A model generated the notes under the pieces. That model was not told where the DNA came from. It saw nothing but the letters and a program-made list of their open reading frames with translations, and ran no database searches. Both the position numbers and the translations under genes were made by a program. From contig CAXXKX010000003.1 of NCBI GenBank assembly GCA_963676655.2, positions 4,650,001 to 4,714,000 on the forward strand: a stretch of DNA of 64,000 nucleotides, in the 5' to 3' direction. Shown here in pieces: positions 35,600-45,327 of the stretch (position 1 is its first letter; each line of letters starts with the position of its first letter). Source of the stretch: G963676655 sp963676655 (GTDB taxonomy: Bacteria > Verrucomicrobiota > Lentisphaeria > Victivallales > Victivallaceae).

Positions 35600-38500
35600 T
35601 AACACTTACGCATTACGTGAACTTCTCGGCCAGTCCTCCGGCGCGACTTTTGAGGCAGTTACTATCAATGTGGCTTCTTCAGACGTTATCCGTTCCTGGA
35701 GTCATGGTGAGATCAAGAATCCTGAAACGATAAATTACCGCAGCTTTAAGCCTGAAAAGGGTGGATTGTTCTGCGAGCGCATCTTTGGCCCTTCCAAGGA
35801 CTGGGAATGTAATTGCGGCAAATATAAACGCGTCAAGCATAAAGGCGTAGTTTGTGACCGCTGTGGAGTTGAAGTAACTCAGTCTAAAGTGCGTCGTGAG
35901 CGCATGGGACATATTGAACTTGCAGTGCCGGTTTCTCATATCTGGTTCTTCAAGTGTATGCCCAGCCGGATCGGCCTGATGCTTGATGTTACCGCCCGTG
36001 CGCTTGAGCGCATCATTTATTATGAAGACTGGGTCGTTACCGATCCGGGTGATACGCCGCTGAAGCTTGGTCAGTCGCTGTCTGAAGAAGACTACCGGGT
36101 TGCCCGTGAAGACTATGAAGATTCTTTTGAGGCCCAGATGGGCGCAACCGCAATCAAGACTTTGCTCGAGAAGATCGATCTGGAACCGTTGCGGGTTGAA
36201 CTTGAAGGAAGCCTGGAAAATACCCGAAATAAAGCGGTTCGCAAAAAATTGTCGAAACGCTTGCGTTTGGTTGAAGGTTTTATTCGCAGCAACTCCCGTC
36301 CCGAATGGATGGTAATGGACGCGCTGCCGGTGATTCCGCCGGATCTGCGTCCGTTGGTTCCGTTGGAGGGCGGTCGTTTTGCGACTTCTGACTTGAATGA
36401 TTTGTATCGCCGGGTAATTAATCGTAACAATCGTTTGAAAAACCTGTTGCAGCTGCGTACTCCCGACGTCATTATCCGTAATGAAAAACGGATGTTGCAG
36501 GAAGCGGTCGACGCGTTGCTTGATAATGGTCGTCACGGCCGTGCCGTGACCGGCGCCGGCAATCGTCCTTTGAAATCACTCAGCGATATGCTGAAAGGTA
36601 AACAGGGGCGTTTCCGTCAGAACCTTTTGGGTAAACGTGTTGACTATTCCGGTCGTTCCGTTATCGTTGTCGGTCCGGAACTCAAGATCTGGCAATGTGG
36701 TCTGCCGAAGAAAATGGCGCTGGTTCTGTTTGAACCTTTCATTATTCGTCACCTGAAAGAACGTGATCTGGCTCATACTGTCCGCGGCGCGAAGAAAATG
36801 ATCGAGCGCGGCGAGCCGATAGTATGGGATATTCTCGAGGAAGTCACTAAAGGACATCCGGTGATGCTTAACCGTGCCCCGACGCTTCACCGCTTGAGTA
36901 TTCAGGCTTTCGACCCGGTTCTGATCGAAGGTTCCGCGATTCGTATCCATCCGTTGGTTTGTACCGCCTACAACGCCGACTTCGACGGCGACCAGATGGC
37001 GGTCCATGTTCCGCTTTCAAATGAAGCGCAGATGGAAACTAAATTGCTGATGCTGGCGAAGAACAATATTTTCTCTCCGGCGAACGGTAAACCTATTACG
37101 TCTCCGACTCAGGATATTACCCTTGGGGTTTATTACTTGACATTTGAGCCGACTCATAAAGATAAAGCCAGACTGTATCGTGATTCTCATGAGGTACTTT
37201 TTGCTTTACATGCCGGAGTCATCGATATTCATGACGCTGTCAAGATCGGGAATCCTGATTTTGGTAAAGTCAGGGTCAACAGTACCTTCCAGATGAAATC
37301 CGTAGCCGAAAAAGGTGAGAAATTCACTATCTGGGGCGATACTGAGTCTAAATACATTATCACAACTCCCGGACGGCTTATCTTTAATGAGATATGGGAT
37401 GACAAGCTTGGTTTCTTCAACTCACTGGCGAAGAAAAAAGAACTTGGTCAATTGATCAGTGATTCTTACAAGTTTGCCGGTCACGAGCGCACTATCGTAT
37501 TGCTTGACGACCTGAAAGACCTTGGTTACAGCTATGCTACTGTTGCCGGTTTCTCTATTTCCATTTCCGACCTGACCGTTCCGGAAAGCAAAGATTCATT
37601 TATTGATAAGGCTCGTGCCAAGATCAATAAGATCATGAAAGAATATAATCAGGGTATCCTGACTGAGGGCGAACGTCATAACCAGATCGTTGATATCTGG
37701 ACTCAGACCAGTAACAGTGTGGCGGATGAATTGTTCGCACGCTTGAAGAGCGATTCTGTTGTTGGTCAGATCAACCCGGTATACGCGATGCTTGATTCAG
37801 GCGCTCGTGGTTCCCGTGACCAGATACGTCAGCTTGCCGGTATGCGCGGCTTGATGGCGAAACCGTCAGGCGACATTATCGAACGTCCGATTATCTCTAA
37901 CTTCCGTGAAGGTCTTAGCGTATTGGAATACTTCATCAGTACTCACGGCGCCCGTAAAGGTTTGGCCGATACCGCGTTGAAGACTGCTGACTCCGGTTAC
38001 ATGACCCGTAAACTGGTTGACGTTTCTCAGGACATAATTTGTCGAGAAGAATGTTGTACTTCCATGAAGGGGATTGAAGTCAGCGCTATAATCGAAGGTG
38101 AAGATGAAATTCTGCCATTGAAAGATCGTATTATCGGTCGTTTCAGCGCCCGTGACATAAAAGACCCCGCCTATGATGATGGTCGTTTGATCATCAAGGA
38201 AAAAGAAGAATTTACTCCTGAAATCGCGGATATTCTCAAAGAACGCGGTATTAGTAAGGTATTGATTCGTTCTGTCCTTACCTGTGACACTTCACATGGC
38301 GTTTGTATCAAATGCTACGGACGTAACCTGGCGAATGACCGCCTGGCCGAACTTGGTGATGCTCTTGGTATCATCGCCGCTCAGTCGATCGGTGAACCCG
38401 GTACTCAGCTGACTATGCGTACTTTCCACATTGGCGGTACTGCTTCTTCTCAGTACAAACAGCCGGTTATCAGAGCTCGTAACGCTGGTTGTCTGCAACT

Positions 38501-39983
38501 TGAAAACGTCCGTACTGTAACTAATACTGAAGGCGAAGTTATCGTGGTAAATAAAAACGGATTCGTGGTTATTTACGACGAGGCCCGTGCCAAGAAGATT
38601 GAAAAACAGGCTCGCGAAAACGCGAAAGCCGAAGCTGAAGCAATCGGCGGCGTCTTCAACAGCTCATACGATTACAGGGCTGAAGCCATCAGATTGGCAG
38701 AGTCTGACCGTTATGAGATTGAAGTCGGAGCGATCCTCCGCAAACAAGACGGCGACAAATTGCGTCAGGGCGAAGAAATTGTTCGCTGGAATCCTCACCA
38801 CGTTCCGATCATTGTGGAAGAAGAAGGTTATGCCGAATTCCACGATTTGGTCGAGGGCGTTACTGTCAGCCGGACCAAGCGCGGTTCGACTGAGGAAGTC
38901 AGCGTTATGGAACACCGCGAAGACTTGCACCCGTTGATCGCGATCAAGGCCAGTTTGAAAAAGGACAGCGAAGTGTTGGCGACTTATCCGTTGCCGGCCG
39001 GAGCTTATCTCAGGGTTGAAAACCGTGAAAAGGTTACTCCCGGGGTTAACCTGGCGTCGGTTCCGCGTCAGCAGGCGAAGAACAAAGACATCACTGGTGG
39101 TCTGCCGCGTGTTGCTGAACTCTTTGAAGCACGTCAGCCGAAAGAAGTTGCTGAAATTGCCCGTATCGACGGTATGGTTGAAATCGGCAGCCTGAAAAAA
39201 GGTAACAGACGTCAGATTCTGATTCGTGATCCGGAAACCGGACAGGTTGAAGAGCACAACAATATTCCTGCCACCAAACACCTTGCTGTTGGCCGTGGCG
39301 ACAGGGTGCGCAAAGGTCAGAAGCTGACAGAAGGTTCAATTGTGCCGCACGCTCTGCTTGAAGTTTGCGGTCCTGAAGAACTCCAGCGCTATCTGGTTAA
39401 TGAGATTCAGTTGGTTTACCGCGCACAGGGTGTGGAAATTAACGATAAACATATTGAAGTAATCATTCGTCAGATGATGCAGAAGATCAAAATTACTGAT
39501 CAGGGCAACACTCGTTATCTGACCGGTGAGCAGATTGATCGTATGGAATTCATGCAGGAAAATGACCGGGTCGTCGCTAACGGCGGTCGTCCCGCGGTCG
39601 GGGAACCGGTGCTGCTGGGTATTACCAAGGCATCTCTGGAAACCGAGAGCTTTATTTCCGCCGCGTCGTTCCAGGATACCACCCGTATTCTGACTGATGC
39701 CGCGACTCTCGGCAAAACCGACTATCTGCGCGGATTCAAAGAGAACGTTATTACCGGACATCTGATTCCTGCCGGTACCGGAACCATTGATATGCAGAGC
39801 ATCCAGCTCCATAAACTGGGGCAGGATATCATTGAGGACGTTATCGAACATATTCCGGACGAGGAAGATGATGAGATGGATGAAGATTACATCATGGAGC
39901 AGGCTTCCATGACGGTTTCTCCTGATGATGATTCTGATTTGGCTCCGGCTATGGAATATGATCCGGATGATGACGATTATTAA
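35592..39983 (+). CDS. rpoC: DNA-directed RNA polymerase beta' subunit
   Basis: A 1463-residue catalytic subunit. The zinc-binding domain CNCGKYK ... CDRCGVEV is near the N-terminus, the active-site motif NADFDGDQM is at 461-469 (three Mg-binding Asp), the bridge and trigger region includes GLRGLMAKPSGDII-like sequence, and a second zinc cluster CDTSHGVCIKCYG follows. I favour the TTG start at 35592: GGAGGA (35580-35585) is an ideal ribosome site for it, while the ATG at 35577 would place that site inside the gene. The tail is very acidic (DDDSD ... DPDDDDY). Confidence 0.98.
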   Translation: MIDNTYALRELLGQSSGATFEAVTINVASSDVIRSWSHGEIKNPETINYRSFKPEKGGLFCERIFGPSKDWECNCGKYKRVKHKGVVCDRCGVEVTQSKVRRERMGHIELAVPVSHIWFFKCMPSRIGLMLDVTARALERIIYYEDWVVTDPGDTPLKLGQSLSEEDYRVAREDYEDSFEAQMGATAIKTLLEKIDLEPLRVELEGSLENTRNKAVRKKLSKRLRLVEGFIRSNSRPEWMVMDALPVIPPDLRPLVPLEGGRFATSDLNDLYRRVINRNNRLKNLLQLRTPDVIIRNEKRMLQEAVDALLDNGRHGRAVTGAGNRPLKSLSDMLKGKQGRFRQNLLGKRVDYSGRSVIVVGPELKIWQCGLPKKMALVLFEPFIIRHLKERDLAHTVRGAKKMIERGEPIVWDILEEVTKGHPVMLNRAPTLHRLSIQAFDPVLIEGSAIRIHPLVCTAYNADFDGDQMAVHVPLSNEAQMETKLLMLAKNNIFSPANGKPITSPTQDITLGVYYLTFEPTHKDKARLYRDSHEVLFALHAGVIDIHDAVKIGNPDFGKVRVNSTFQMKSVAEKGEKFTIWGDTESKYIITTPGRLIFNEIWDDKLGFFNSLAKKKELGQLISDSYKFAGHERTIVLLDDLKDLGYSYATVAGFSISISDLTVPESKDSFIDKARAKINKIMKEYNQGILTEGERHNQIVDIWTQTSNSVADELFARLKSDSVVGQINPVYAMLDSGARGSRDQIRQLAGMRGLMAKPSGDIIERPIISNFREGLSVLEYFISTHGARKGLADTALKTADSGYMTRKLVDVSQDIICREECCTSMKGIEVSAIIEGEDEILPLKDRIIGRFSARDIKDPAYDDGRLIIKEKEEFTPEIADILKERGISKVLIRSVLTCDTSHGVCIKCYGRNLANDRLAELGDALGIIAAQSIGEPGTQLTMRTFHIGGTASSQYKQPVIRARNAGCLQLENVRTVTNTEGEVIVVNKNGFVVIYDEARAKKIEKQARENAKAEAEAIGGVFNSSYDYRAEAIRLAESDRYEIEVGAILRKQDGDKLRQGEEIVRWNPHHVPIIVEEEGYAEFHDLVEGVTVSRTKRGSTEEVSVMEHREDLHPLIAIKASLKKDSEVLATYPLPAGAYLRVENREKVTPGVNLASVPRQQAKNKDITGGLPRVAELFEARQPKEVAEIARIDGMVEIGSLKKGNRRQILIRDPETGQVEEHNNIPATKHLAVGRGDRVRKGQKLTEGSIVPHALLEVCGPEELQRYLVNEIQLVYRAQGVEINDKHIEVIIRQMMQKIKITDQGNTRYLTGEQIDRMEFMQENDRVVANGGRPAVGEPVLLGITKASLETESFISAASFQDTTRILTDAATLGKTDYLRGFKENVITGHLIPAGTGTIDMQSIQLHKLGQDIIEDVIEHIPDEEDDEMDEDYIMEQASMTVSPDDDSDLAPAMEYDPDDDDY

Positions 39984-40000
39984 TATTGTCGTTTAATTCA

Positions 40001-40037
40001 AATACCCTTCACCCGAAAAGGTGAGGGGTATTTTTTT
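40001..40037 (+). terminator. Rho-independent terminator of the rpo operon
   Basis: AATACCC-T-TCACC, loop CGAAAA, then GGTGA-G-GGGTATT followed by a T7 run about 20 bases after the rpoC stop. It is a strong intrinsic terminator, and its mirror side may also serve the convergent locus B operon. Confidence 0.9.
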
Positions 40038-40174
40038 ATTATAACACTTTATGCTGTTTGTGGATAATGAAACCAGACGGGGAACTTGAATAACTTTTTT
40101 CTTGCTCCATATCGACGACATTTCAGTTCGTTGCCTCCTCAAAGTTAAATGTCTTTTCGCTTAAAGTGTGCGCT

Positions 40175-43100
40175 TTAGCCGACTTTCAGGTTATAAAACA
40201 ACTCTTCCAATTTTCGGCATTCACAACTTTGGCCTCTGCCGGTTTTATGCAGGGAAGTGATATAGTCAGATATTTTGGGATATAATTTCTCTGCTTCGAT
40301 ATGTCGGCCTAACTTTTTTATGCATTTTATGCGATAAACAGCATTTGTCCAATATTGTAAATCAATTTTTTCCCAGTCAGCTTCCCAAAGGACATTTTTT
40401 AATGGGAAAAAATCAATATCAAGAAATTCCCCCTTTTCCACTCCGTGTTTAAAACAGTCCGTTGCGGCTTCGGGTTTTCCGGCTTGCTCAAAGGCAATCC
40501 CTGCTTTGAAAAACCATTCTGCCTCTTTATTGCCTGACGGTTTGCCGATACCGATATTTTCAGGGTAAATGGCTGCATCTAAAAACTTATTGGCCGCTCC
40601 TTCGAAATCACTGGAATGAAGAGCGCTTTCAGCCAATACGGAACACGTTTGTTCGTAAAGCCGGCGCGAAAGCATTTTTCCTTCGCACAGACAAAAATTT
40701 CCGTTTGTTAAAAGTTTCCACGCTTGTTCCGCGTTACCATTGGCCAGATTTGCTTTGACCAGTGCCAGCTTAACACGACTATCTTTTTCGATAAGTGCGT
40801 CACAACCGGAGAATATATCCAAACGCTTATTATTCATTCCGCATTCTTCAAAAAGCGCCTCGGCTTCGATCAGCGTTTTTGCCCCGACATCATTTTTTGA
40901 AATTACCTGCTGGTAATAATTAATCGCCTGGTTCTTGTTATCAAGCTTTTTCCAGAAATAAAGTCCACAGTTTCTTAAGGCGTTTGAATGATGTACGCCT
41001 TGAACCTTTTTCCATAACTCCATTGCTTCAGTTATGCGATCTTTGCAGGCAAGGAAACAGCCAAGATGGTAGAGAGCGTTAAAATCTCCGGGGTTTTCCT
41101 GTAAAGCGTAGTTCAGGATTCGCTCCGACTCGTTCCTGAACACAAAATTTGTTTTCCATGTGGATGCGCTCGCAACTTCAAGATACATGGCCGCTTTTTC
41201 GTGGTTACCGAGTTGTTTATGCAGCCATGCCCGATAGTATTCACAGATTGGCAGATTGTTTTCAATTCTTTCCAGAATATATAGCGCATCTGCAAAAATC
41301 CCCAGTTCCGCGTAAGAACAGGCAATTTCAAGGACTATTTGAGGATTATGTTTTAATTCAACATTATCTTGTTCAAGGAAAAACAGTTCGCCAAGCACTA
41401 ACGGAGAAAAGCAGAACATTTTTTCCGCATGCCTCAGGATTTTATCGGGATTTGCGCCGGTTTTTCGTAAACACAACGCATATAGAGCTAGATGTTGTGC
41501 ATGAGCGCCATTGCTTACTGTTTCGAACAATATATTTTGCGCACGCTGAAAATCCTGATTCAATACCGCACACTTTGCAAGCTCCAAAATTGCATCAGAC
41601 CTGAATGCTGTATCGGCTGCTCTGGAAAAGGCTTTTTCTGCAGCAACGTAATCATTCTGATTGCGTTTGAGGCGACCGTAATAGAGCAGGGCTTCAGGGT
41701 TGTTCCTGTCGGTTTTCAGTATGTTTTCCAGGAGTGAAAACGCAAGCGCATTTTTACTACATTCAAGCGCGAGTCTGGCCTGTGCTGTTTTGCATTGGAT
41801 ATCTGACTCCGGGGCCGATGCGTAAATTTCCGCCGCCCGGTCACGGTATCCCTGTTCCTCTAAATAATTCCCTTTTAAAAAACTGTCATCTTCAATGGGC
41901 ATGGATGTCTTGCTGATATGATCATTATGTTGAACTGCATATTCGGCAAGAACCTGACCTGCATGACTGACGAATTTAATGCGCCGGCCCGCCGGTAACT
42001 TAAAACATATTTTGTGTCCGGCATGTAATGACATTTTTTCCTCAGCGACAATATCATCGTCATCGACCGCGCGGACGGTCAAATCTGCCATCGATTCATT
42101 AGGGTACAATAAAATTTTAGCGGTATGGTCAATAATTTCAACATTTGCGGCGAACGCTTTGGATGCCACATTGAAGCCCCCGGTTTCAGCTATTGGAAAC
42201 CAATAGTCTTTCTGTACGTACATTTTGCCCGGTTTCAGCATCCGGTAATCTGATTGGAGCGAAAATGGTCCTGTTTGCAATTCGCAATAATCCTTTGAGT
42301 CATCGGACAGCAAATCAATGAAAATTTTACCATCACGGGCATTGCCAAACATCCATAACTTGCGTCCTCTGACTAAAGAATGATCCGCTACATGAACAAG
42401 GCCGTAATCTAAATTGTGATGATAAATTCCATAAAAATCCTCAAGCATATTTTCCGCAAAAATGGGGAAATGCTGATTTATATTTTTAAACATGCTGATA
42501 TCGGTGCCATCGTGGACCGGATAGTCCAGATAACCCAGACGAGAGGCATCCATCGGCGGATGTGTATAAAGGCGCCGGGTCGAGGGAGGATATATAAATT
42601 GAGTTTCTTTATAAAGCGGACATGCGGCATTAATCCAATAATAATATCGCTGAGGATAATCGGTAACATTGTATAGTTTTGATTCCATCTCAATCCTCGC
42701 GGAATCAGGCGTAAGTTTAATTTCAACGCACCAGGCCATACGACACGTATTTTCAATGTCTCCGACAATTACCGAGGCTGAACCGTCATCATAAGTTTGA
42801 GTTTTGCAAAGCACTCGCTCAAGGGTCGTTGTGGTATGGCTGTTAGGAAAATTAAATTCAACTCCGACCGCAGGCCATGCGCCGCGCAATGCAAACAAGC
42901 CAGGTTTTATTACCGGATTAGCGTAAAAAATCTCTGCATCATTTATTTTGTCATAAGCTGAATACAACCTCCCGTTGAGTTCCGGCAGGAATGTCAGTTT
43001 GAGAAATTTATTTTCAAGGATAACCGCTTCATATTGTTGATTTACTTTTTCATGCGATAACTTTTCCTGGGTTGTGTACGGGTAAATCGGATCACAACGC

Positions 43101-43198
43101 GGAGTAAATTCCCGGATTAACGCCGGCTCGGAATCTTCTGAACCGATTTTATAGGTTGGGATGATGATTGAACTTGTGTGTACTGTTACTTGCTGCAT
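40175..43198 (-). CDS. DUF5107 and TPR-repeat protein, locus B
   Basis: A 1007-residue protein without a signal peptide. The first 350 residues match the DUF5107 pattern (EAVILENKFLKLTFLPELNGRLYSAYDK ... GLFALRGAWPAVGVEFNFPNSH), a galactose-mutarotase-like beta-sandwich fold. The rest is a long array of TPR-like helical pairs (for example NNPEALLYYGRLKRNQNDYVAAEKAFSRAADTA). DUF5107 proteins often sit in carbohydrate-use loci and may bind or act on glycans, but no reaction is proven. It is seven bases behind the TIM-barrel hydrolase gene, so they are coexpressed. Confidence 0.85.
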   Translation of the reverse strand: MQQVTVHTSSIIIPTYKIGSEDSEPALIREFTPRCDPIYPYTTQEKLSHEKVNQQYEAVILENKFLKLTFLPELNGRLYSAYDKINDAEIFYANPVIKPGLFALRGAWPAVGVEFNFPNSHTTTTLERVLCKTQTYDDGSASVIVGDIENTCRMAWCVEIKLTPDSARIEMESKLYNVTDYPQRYYYWINAACPLYKETQFIYPPSTRRLYTHPPMDASRLGYLDYPVHDGTDISMFKNINQHFPIFAENMLEDFYGIYHHNLDYGLVHVADHSLVRGRKLWMFGNARDGKIFIDLLSDDSKDYCELQTGPFSLQSDYRMLKPGKMYVQKDYWFPIAETGGFNVASKAFAANVEIIDHTAKILLYPNESMADLTVRAVDDDDIVAEEKMSLHAGHKICFKLPAGRRIKFVSHAGQVLAEYAVQHNDHISKTSMPIEDDSFLKGNYLEEQGYRDRAAEIYASAPESDIQCKTAQARLALECSKNALAFSLLENILKTDRNNPEALLYYGRLKRNQNDYVAAEKAFSRAADTAFRSDAILELAKCAVLNQDFQRAQNILFETVSNGAHAQHLALYALCLRKTGANPDKILRHAEKMFCFSPLVLGELFFLEQDNVELKHNPQIVLEIACSYAELGIFADALYILERIENNLPICEYYRAWLHKQLGNHEKAAMYLEVASASTWKTNFVFRNESERILNYALQENPGDFNALYHLGCFLACKDRITEAMELWKKVQGVHHSNALRNCGLYFWKKLDNKNQAINYYQQVISKNDVGAKTLIEAEALFEECGMNNKRLDIFSGCDALIEKDSRVKLALVKANLANGNAEQAWKLLTNGNFCLCEGKMLSRRLYEQTCSVLAESALHSSDFEGAANKFLDAAIYPENIGIGKPSGNKEAEWFFKAGIAFEQAGKPEAATDCFKHGVEKGEFLDIDFFPLKNVLWEADWEKIDLQYWTNAVYRIKCIKKLGRHIEAEKLYPKISDYITSLHKTGRGQSCECRKLEELFYNLKVG

Positions 43199-43205
43199 GG
43201 AAATT

Positions 43206-45173
43206 TTACTCGCATTTGATAATAATTACTGACATGACCGAATGTTCGGCAACCTGAATTTGAATTCCATTGCCGGTTTGTTTATATTCAACCGCAATAG
43301 TATTTTTACTATGGCAGGAATATTGGCTTATCCGGGAAACCGGTTTTAATTTTGGCAGATTGACTTGAATTTCAATATTTTTTTCAAGACTGCTATCCGG
43401 GGTGGCTAAACTGTTGAATTTACTCACAAGAGAAACTAAAATAACATTCCTGTCATTTGATGAATAAAAAATGTTTCCATCATAGCGTTCAGGCAGCTTC
43501 AACGGAGCAGGTGTAAACACCCATTTCCGCCCGAACAGTTTTTCTGCAAGCGGGATGCATTTGTCAAAAATGATTTTTACCTCTTTATCGATCGGGTCGG
43601 GAAACGGCAAAGTTGACGAAGCGCCTATGGAATATGACGCACCGTTCAACAAACAGTGTCTGAACATCGTTTCCACCTGTTCCGGAGTGTTCGGGTAAGT
43701 ATGTACCAGTAATGGTTTCGTAAGACACAAATATTTATAGGTATTGGATATTTCGCTGACTCCCTCCGCCATTATGCCGTCAATATTTTTTTGAACTTCA
43801 ATGTCGAACGGCCCGTTTCCCCAGATAACCTTGCCCTGCTGGTGTAAAATCCCGGACAGTTTATTCAAATTTTTTTCATAAGAATGTCCAAACATTGCCG
43901 CCGGTTGATTGTCATGAGCCGTAATACCATCCTTATGAGCCGTATCCAGAGCCTGGTAACAGACCTGATCTAAGAATACCCCGTCAATCTGCGGATAATC
44001 ATCAATGAATTTATCTATTTGAGCGTCAATATGACATCCGAAAGAAGTATTCTCCGAGGCGTTCGTGAAACAGCATTCTTTCCAGACCGGAATTATTTTT
44101 CCACTCGTATCGCGGGCAATGGAGTCCGGAAATTCCTTTTTTGCGTATGGGATAAACGCATCACCGCTGCATTGGAAATACAGCAGTCCTCTAATGTTGT
44201 TTTCGTGCAAATCCTGAATGTGCTGATTAATTTTTTTTCTGGACAACTTTTCTTTCGGTGAAGCCAGTGCTGGATAATCATGAGTCATGACACTTTCCCA
44301 TTCATCTTCATCCGGGGCATAGTTGCCGTAATAAGGAAAATGGTTATGTATCTCCGCCCATTTAATATTATAATCCTCAACCGTTTTAAGATACCTTGCT
44401 TCCGTATAAGGATTGGTTATCATAAAACCTCCGTCCAGTTCATGTACTTTGGGATTCGGAGGATTAAAGTATTCCGGATATTTTTCATATAGCCAACCCA
44501 AACCGGGGCGCCAACAGCCTTCGTGAGCATGGATTAGTACTTCTGCGATGGCAGGAGAGCTGTCGTCGAGATACAAACAAGAGCTTTCTATCTCCAAGCC
44601 GTCCGAGTGATAATCCTTGAAATGGAATGCCATGCGAGCAGATTTCAAGTTAAACGGTTTTGACAAGGTAAAGCCGGTATTGCTGCTCTCATCATATACA
44701 GACACCGCGGGGATCACGGTTCCGTAACAGGCATCGCCGTAAAACAAGTGCAGGCCGCCTAACTTATCCAGGCTGCATGGGAATTTTTCATTGGCACTCC
44801 AGACCTGCAATTTATACGGTGGATATGGATAGGGAAAAAGTTGCCTGATCTGTACGGAGCGTTCAGCACAAGCGTTATCCAGCTTCAGCTCGACTTTCCA
44901 GGACAAACAATCTTCCTGTACGGTCCATGTTTCTCTGGCGACGAATTTGCATCCATCCCATTTATGCTCAAATACCATATTTGAATCACTATGTTCAAGC
45001 AAGACGGTTTTCGCGTTGGCGGAAATGAATATCCGGCCGTCAAGATCATCGACAATTGTCAAGCCGCCCTGATAGCCGTTCCAGCGTTGATGGCGACAGT
45101 AAATGTTGTCGATATTTCCCTCATTCCCAAGGGTGACAGAAAACGCATTTTTACTTTTTATGTCAAGTTGCAT
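43206..45173 (-). CDS. Putative TIM-barrel glycoside hydrolase (DUF6259-like), locus B
   Basis: A 655-residue protein without an obvious signal peptide. An N-terminal beta-sandwich (about 1-220) is followed by a TIM barrel with HEGCWRPGLGWLYEKYPEYF, WAEIHNHFPYYGNY, QIDGVFLDQVCYQ (candidate catalytic Asp at a strand end), GKVIWGNGPF and IDGIMAEGVSE (candidate acid). The layout resembles the secreted TIM-barrel protein of locus A (GFWGIYLDTFG, GGEACTEL). The substrate is unknown. A small C-terminal beta domain ends the protein. Confidence 0.78.
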   Translation of the reverse strand: MQLDIKSKNAFSVTLGNEGNIDNIYCRHQRWNGYQGGLTIVDDLDGRIFISANAKTVLLEHSDSNMVFEHKWDGCKFVARETWTVQEDCLSWKVELKLDNACAERSVQIRQLFPYPYPPYKLQVWSANEKFPCSLDKLGGLHLFYGDACYGTVIPAVSVYDESSNTGFTLSKPFNLKSARMAFHFKDYHSDGLEIESSCLYLDDSSPAIAEVLIHAHEGCWRPGLGWLYEKYPEYFNPPNPKVHELDGGFMITNPYTEARYLKTVEDYNIKWAEIHNHFPYYGNYAPDEDEWESVMTHDYPALASPKEKLSRKKINQHIQDLHENNIRGLLYFQCSGDAFIPYAKKEFPDSIARDTSGKIIPVWKECCFTNASENTSFGCHIDAQIDKFIDDYPQIDGVFLDQVCYQALDTAHKDGITAHDNQPAAMFGHSYEKNLNKLSGILHQQGKVIWGNGPFDIEVQKNIDGIMAEGVSEISNTYKYLCLTKPLLVHTYPNTPEQVETMFRHCLLNGASYSIGASSTLPFPDPIDKEVKIIFDKCIPLAEKLFGRKWVFTPAPLKLPERYDGNIFYSSNDRNVILVSLVSKFNSLATPDSSLEKNIEIQVNLPKLKPVSRISQYSCHSKNTIAVEYKQTGNGIQIQVAEHSVMSVIIIKCE

Positions 45174-45327
45174 GTTGTAAACCCGAAATGTTGTGTTTTA
45201 TGGTTCCTGCAAAATAAAATTACTGATGGTTTCATCGTATTTCAAGAACTTTTTCTAAATAAGATTGTTATATGTGTTTTTCTCAATCAATATATTCTGT
45301 ACTGCTGATGACGTTATGCCGTAAAGA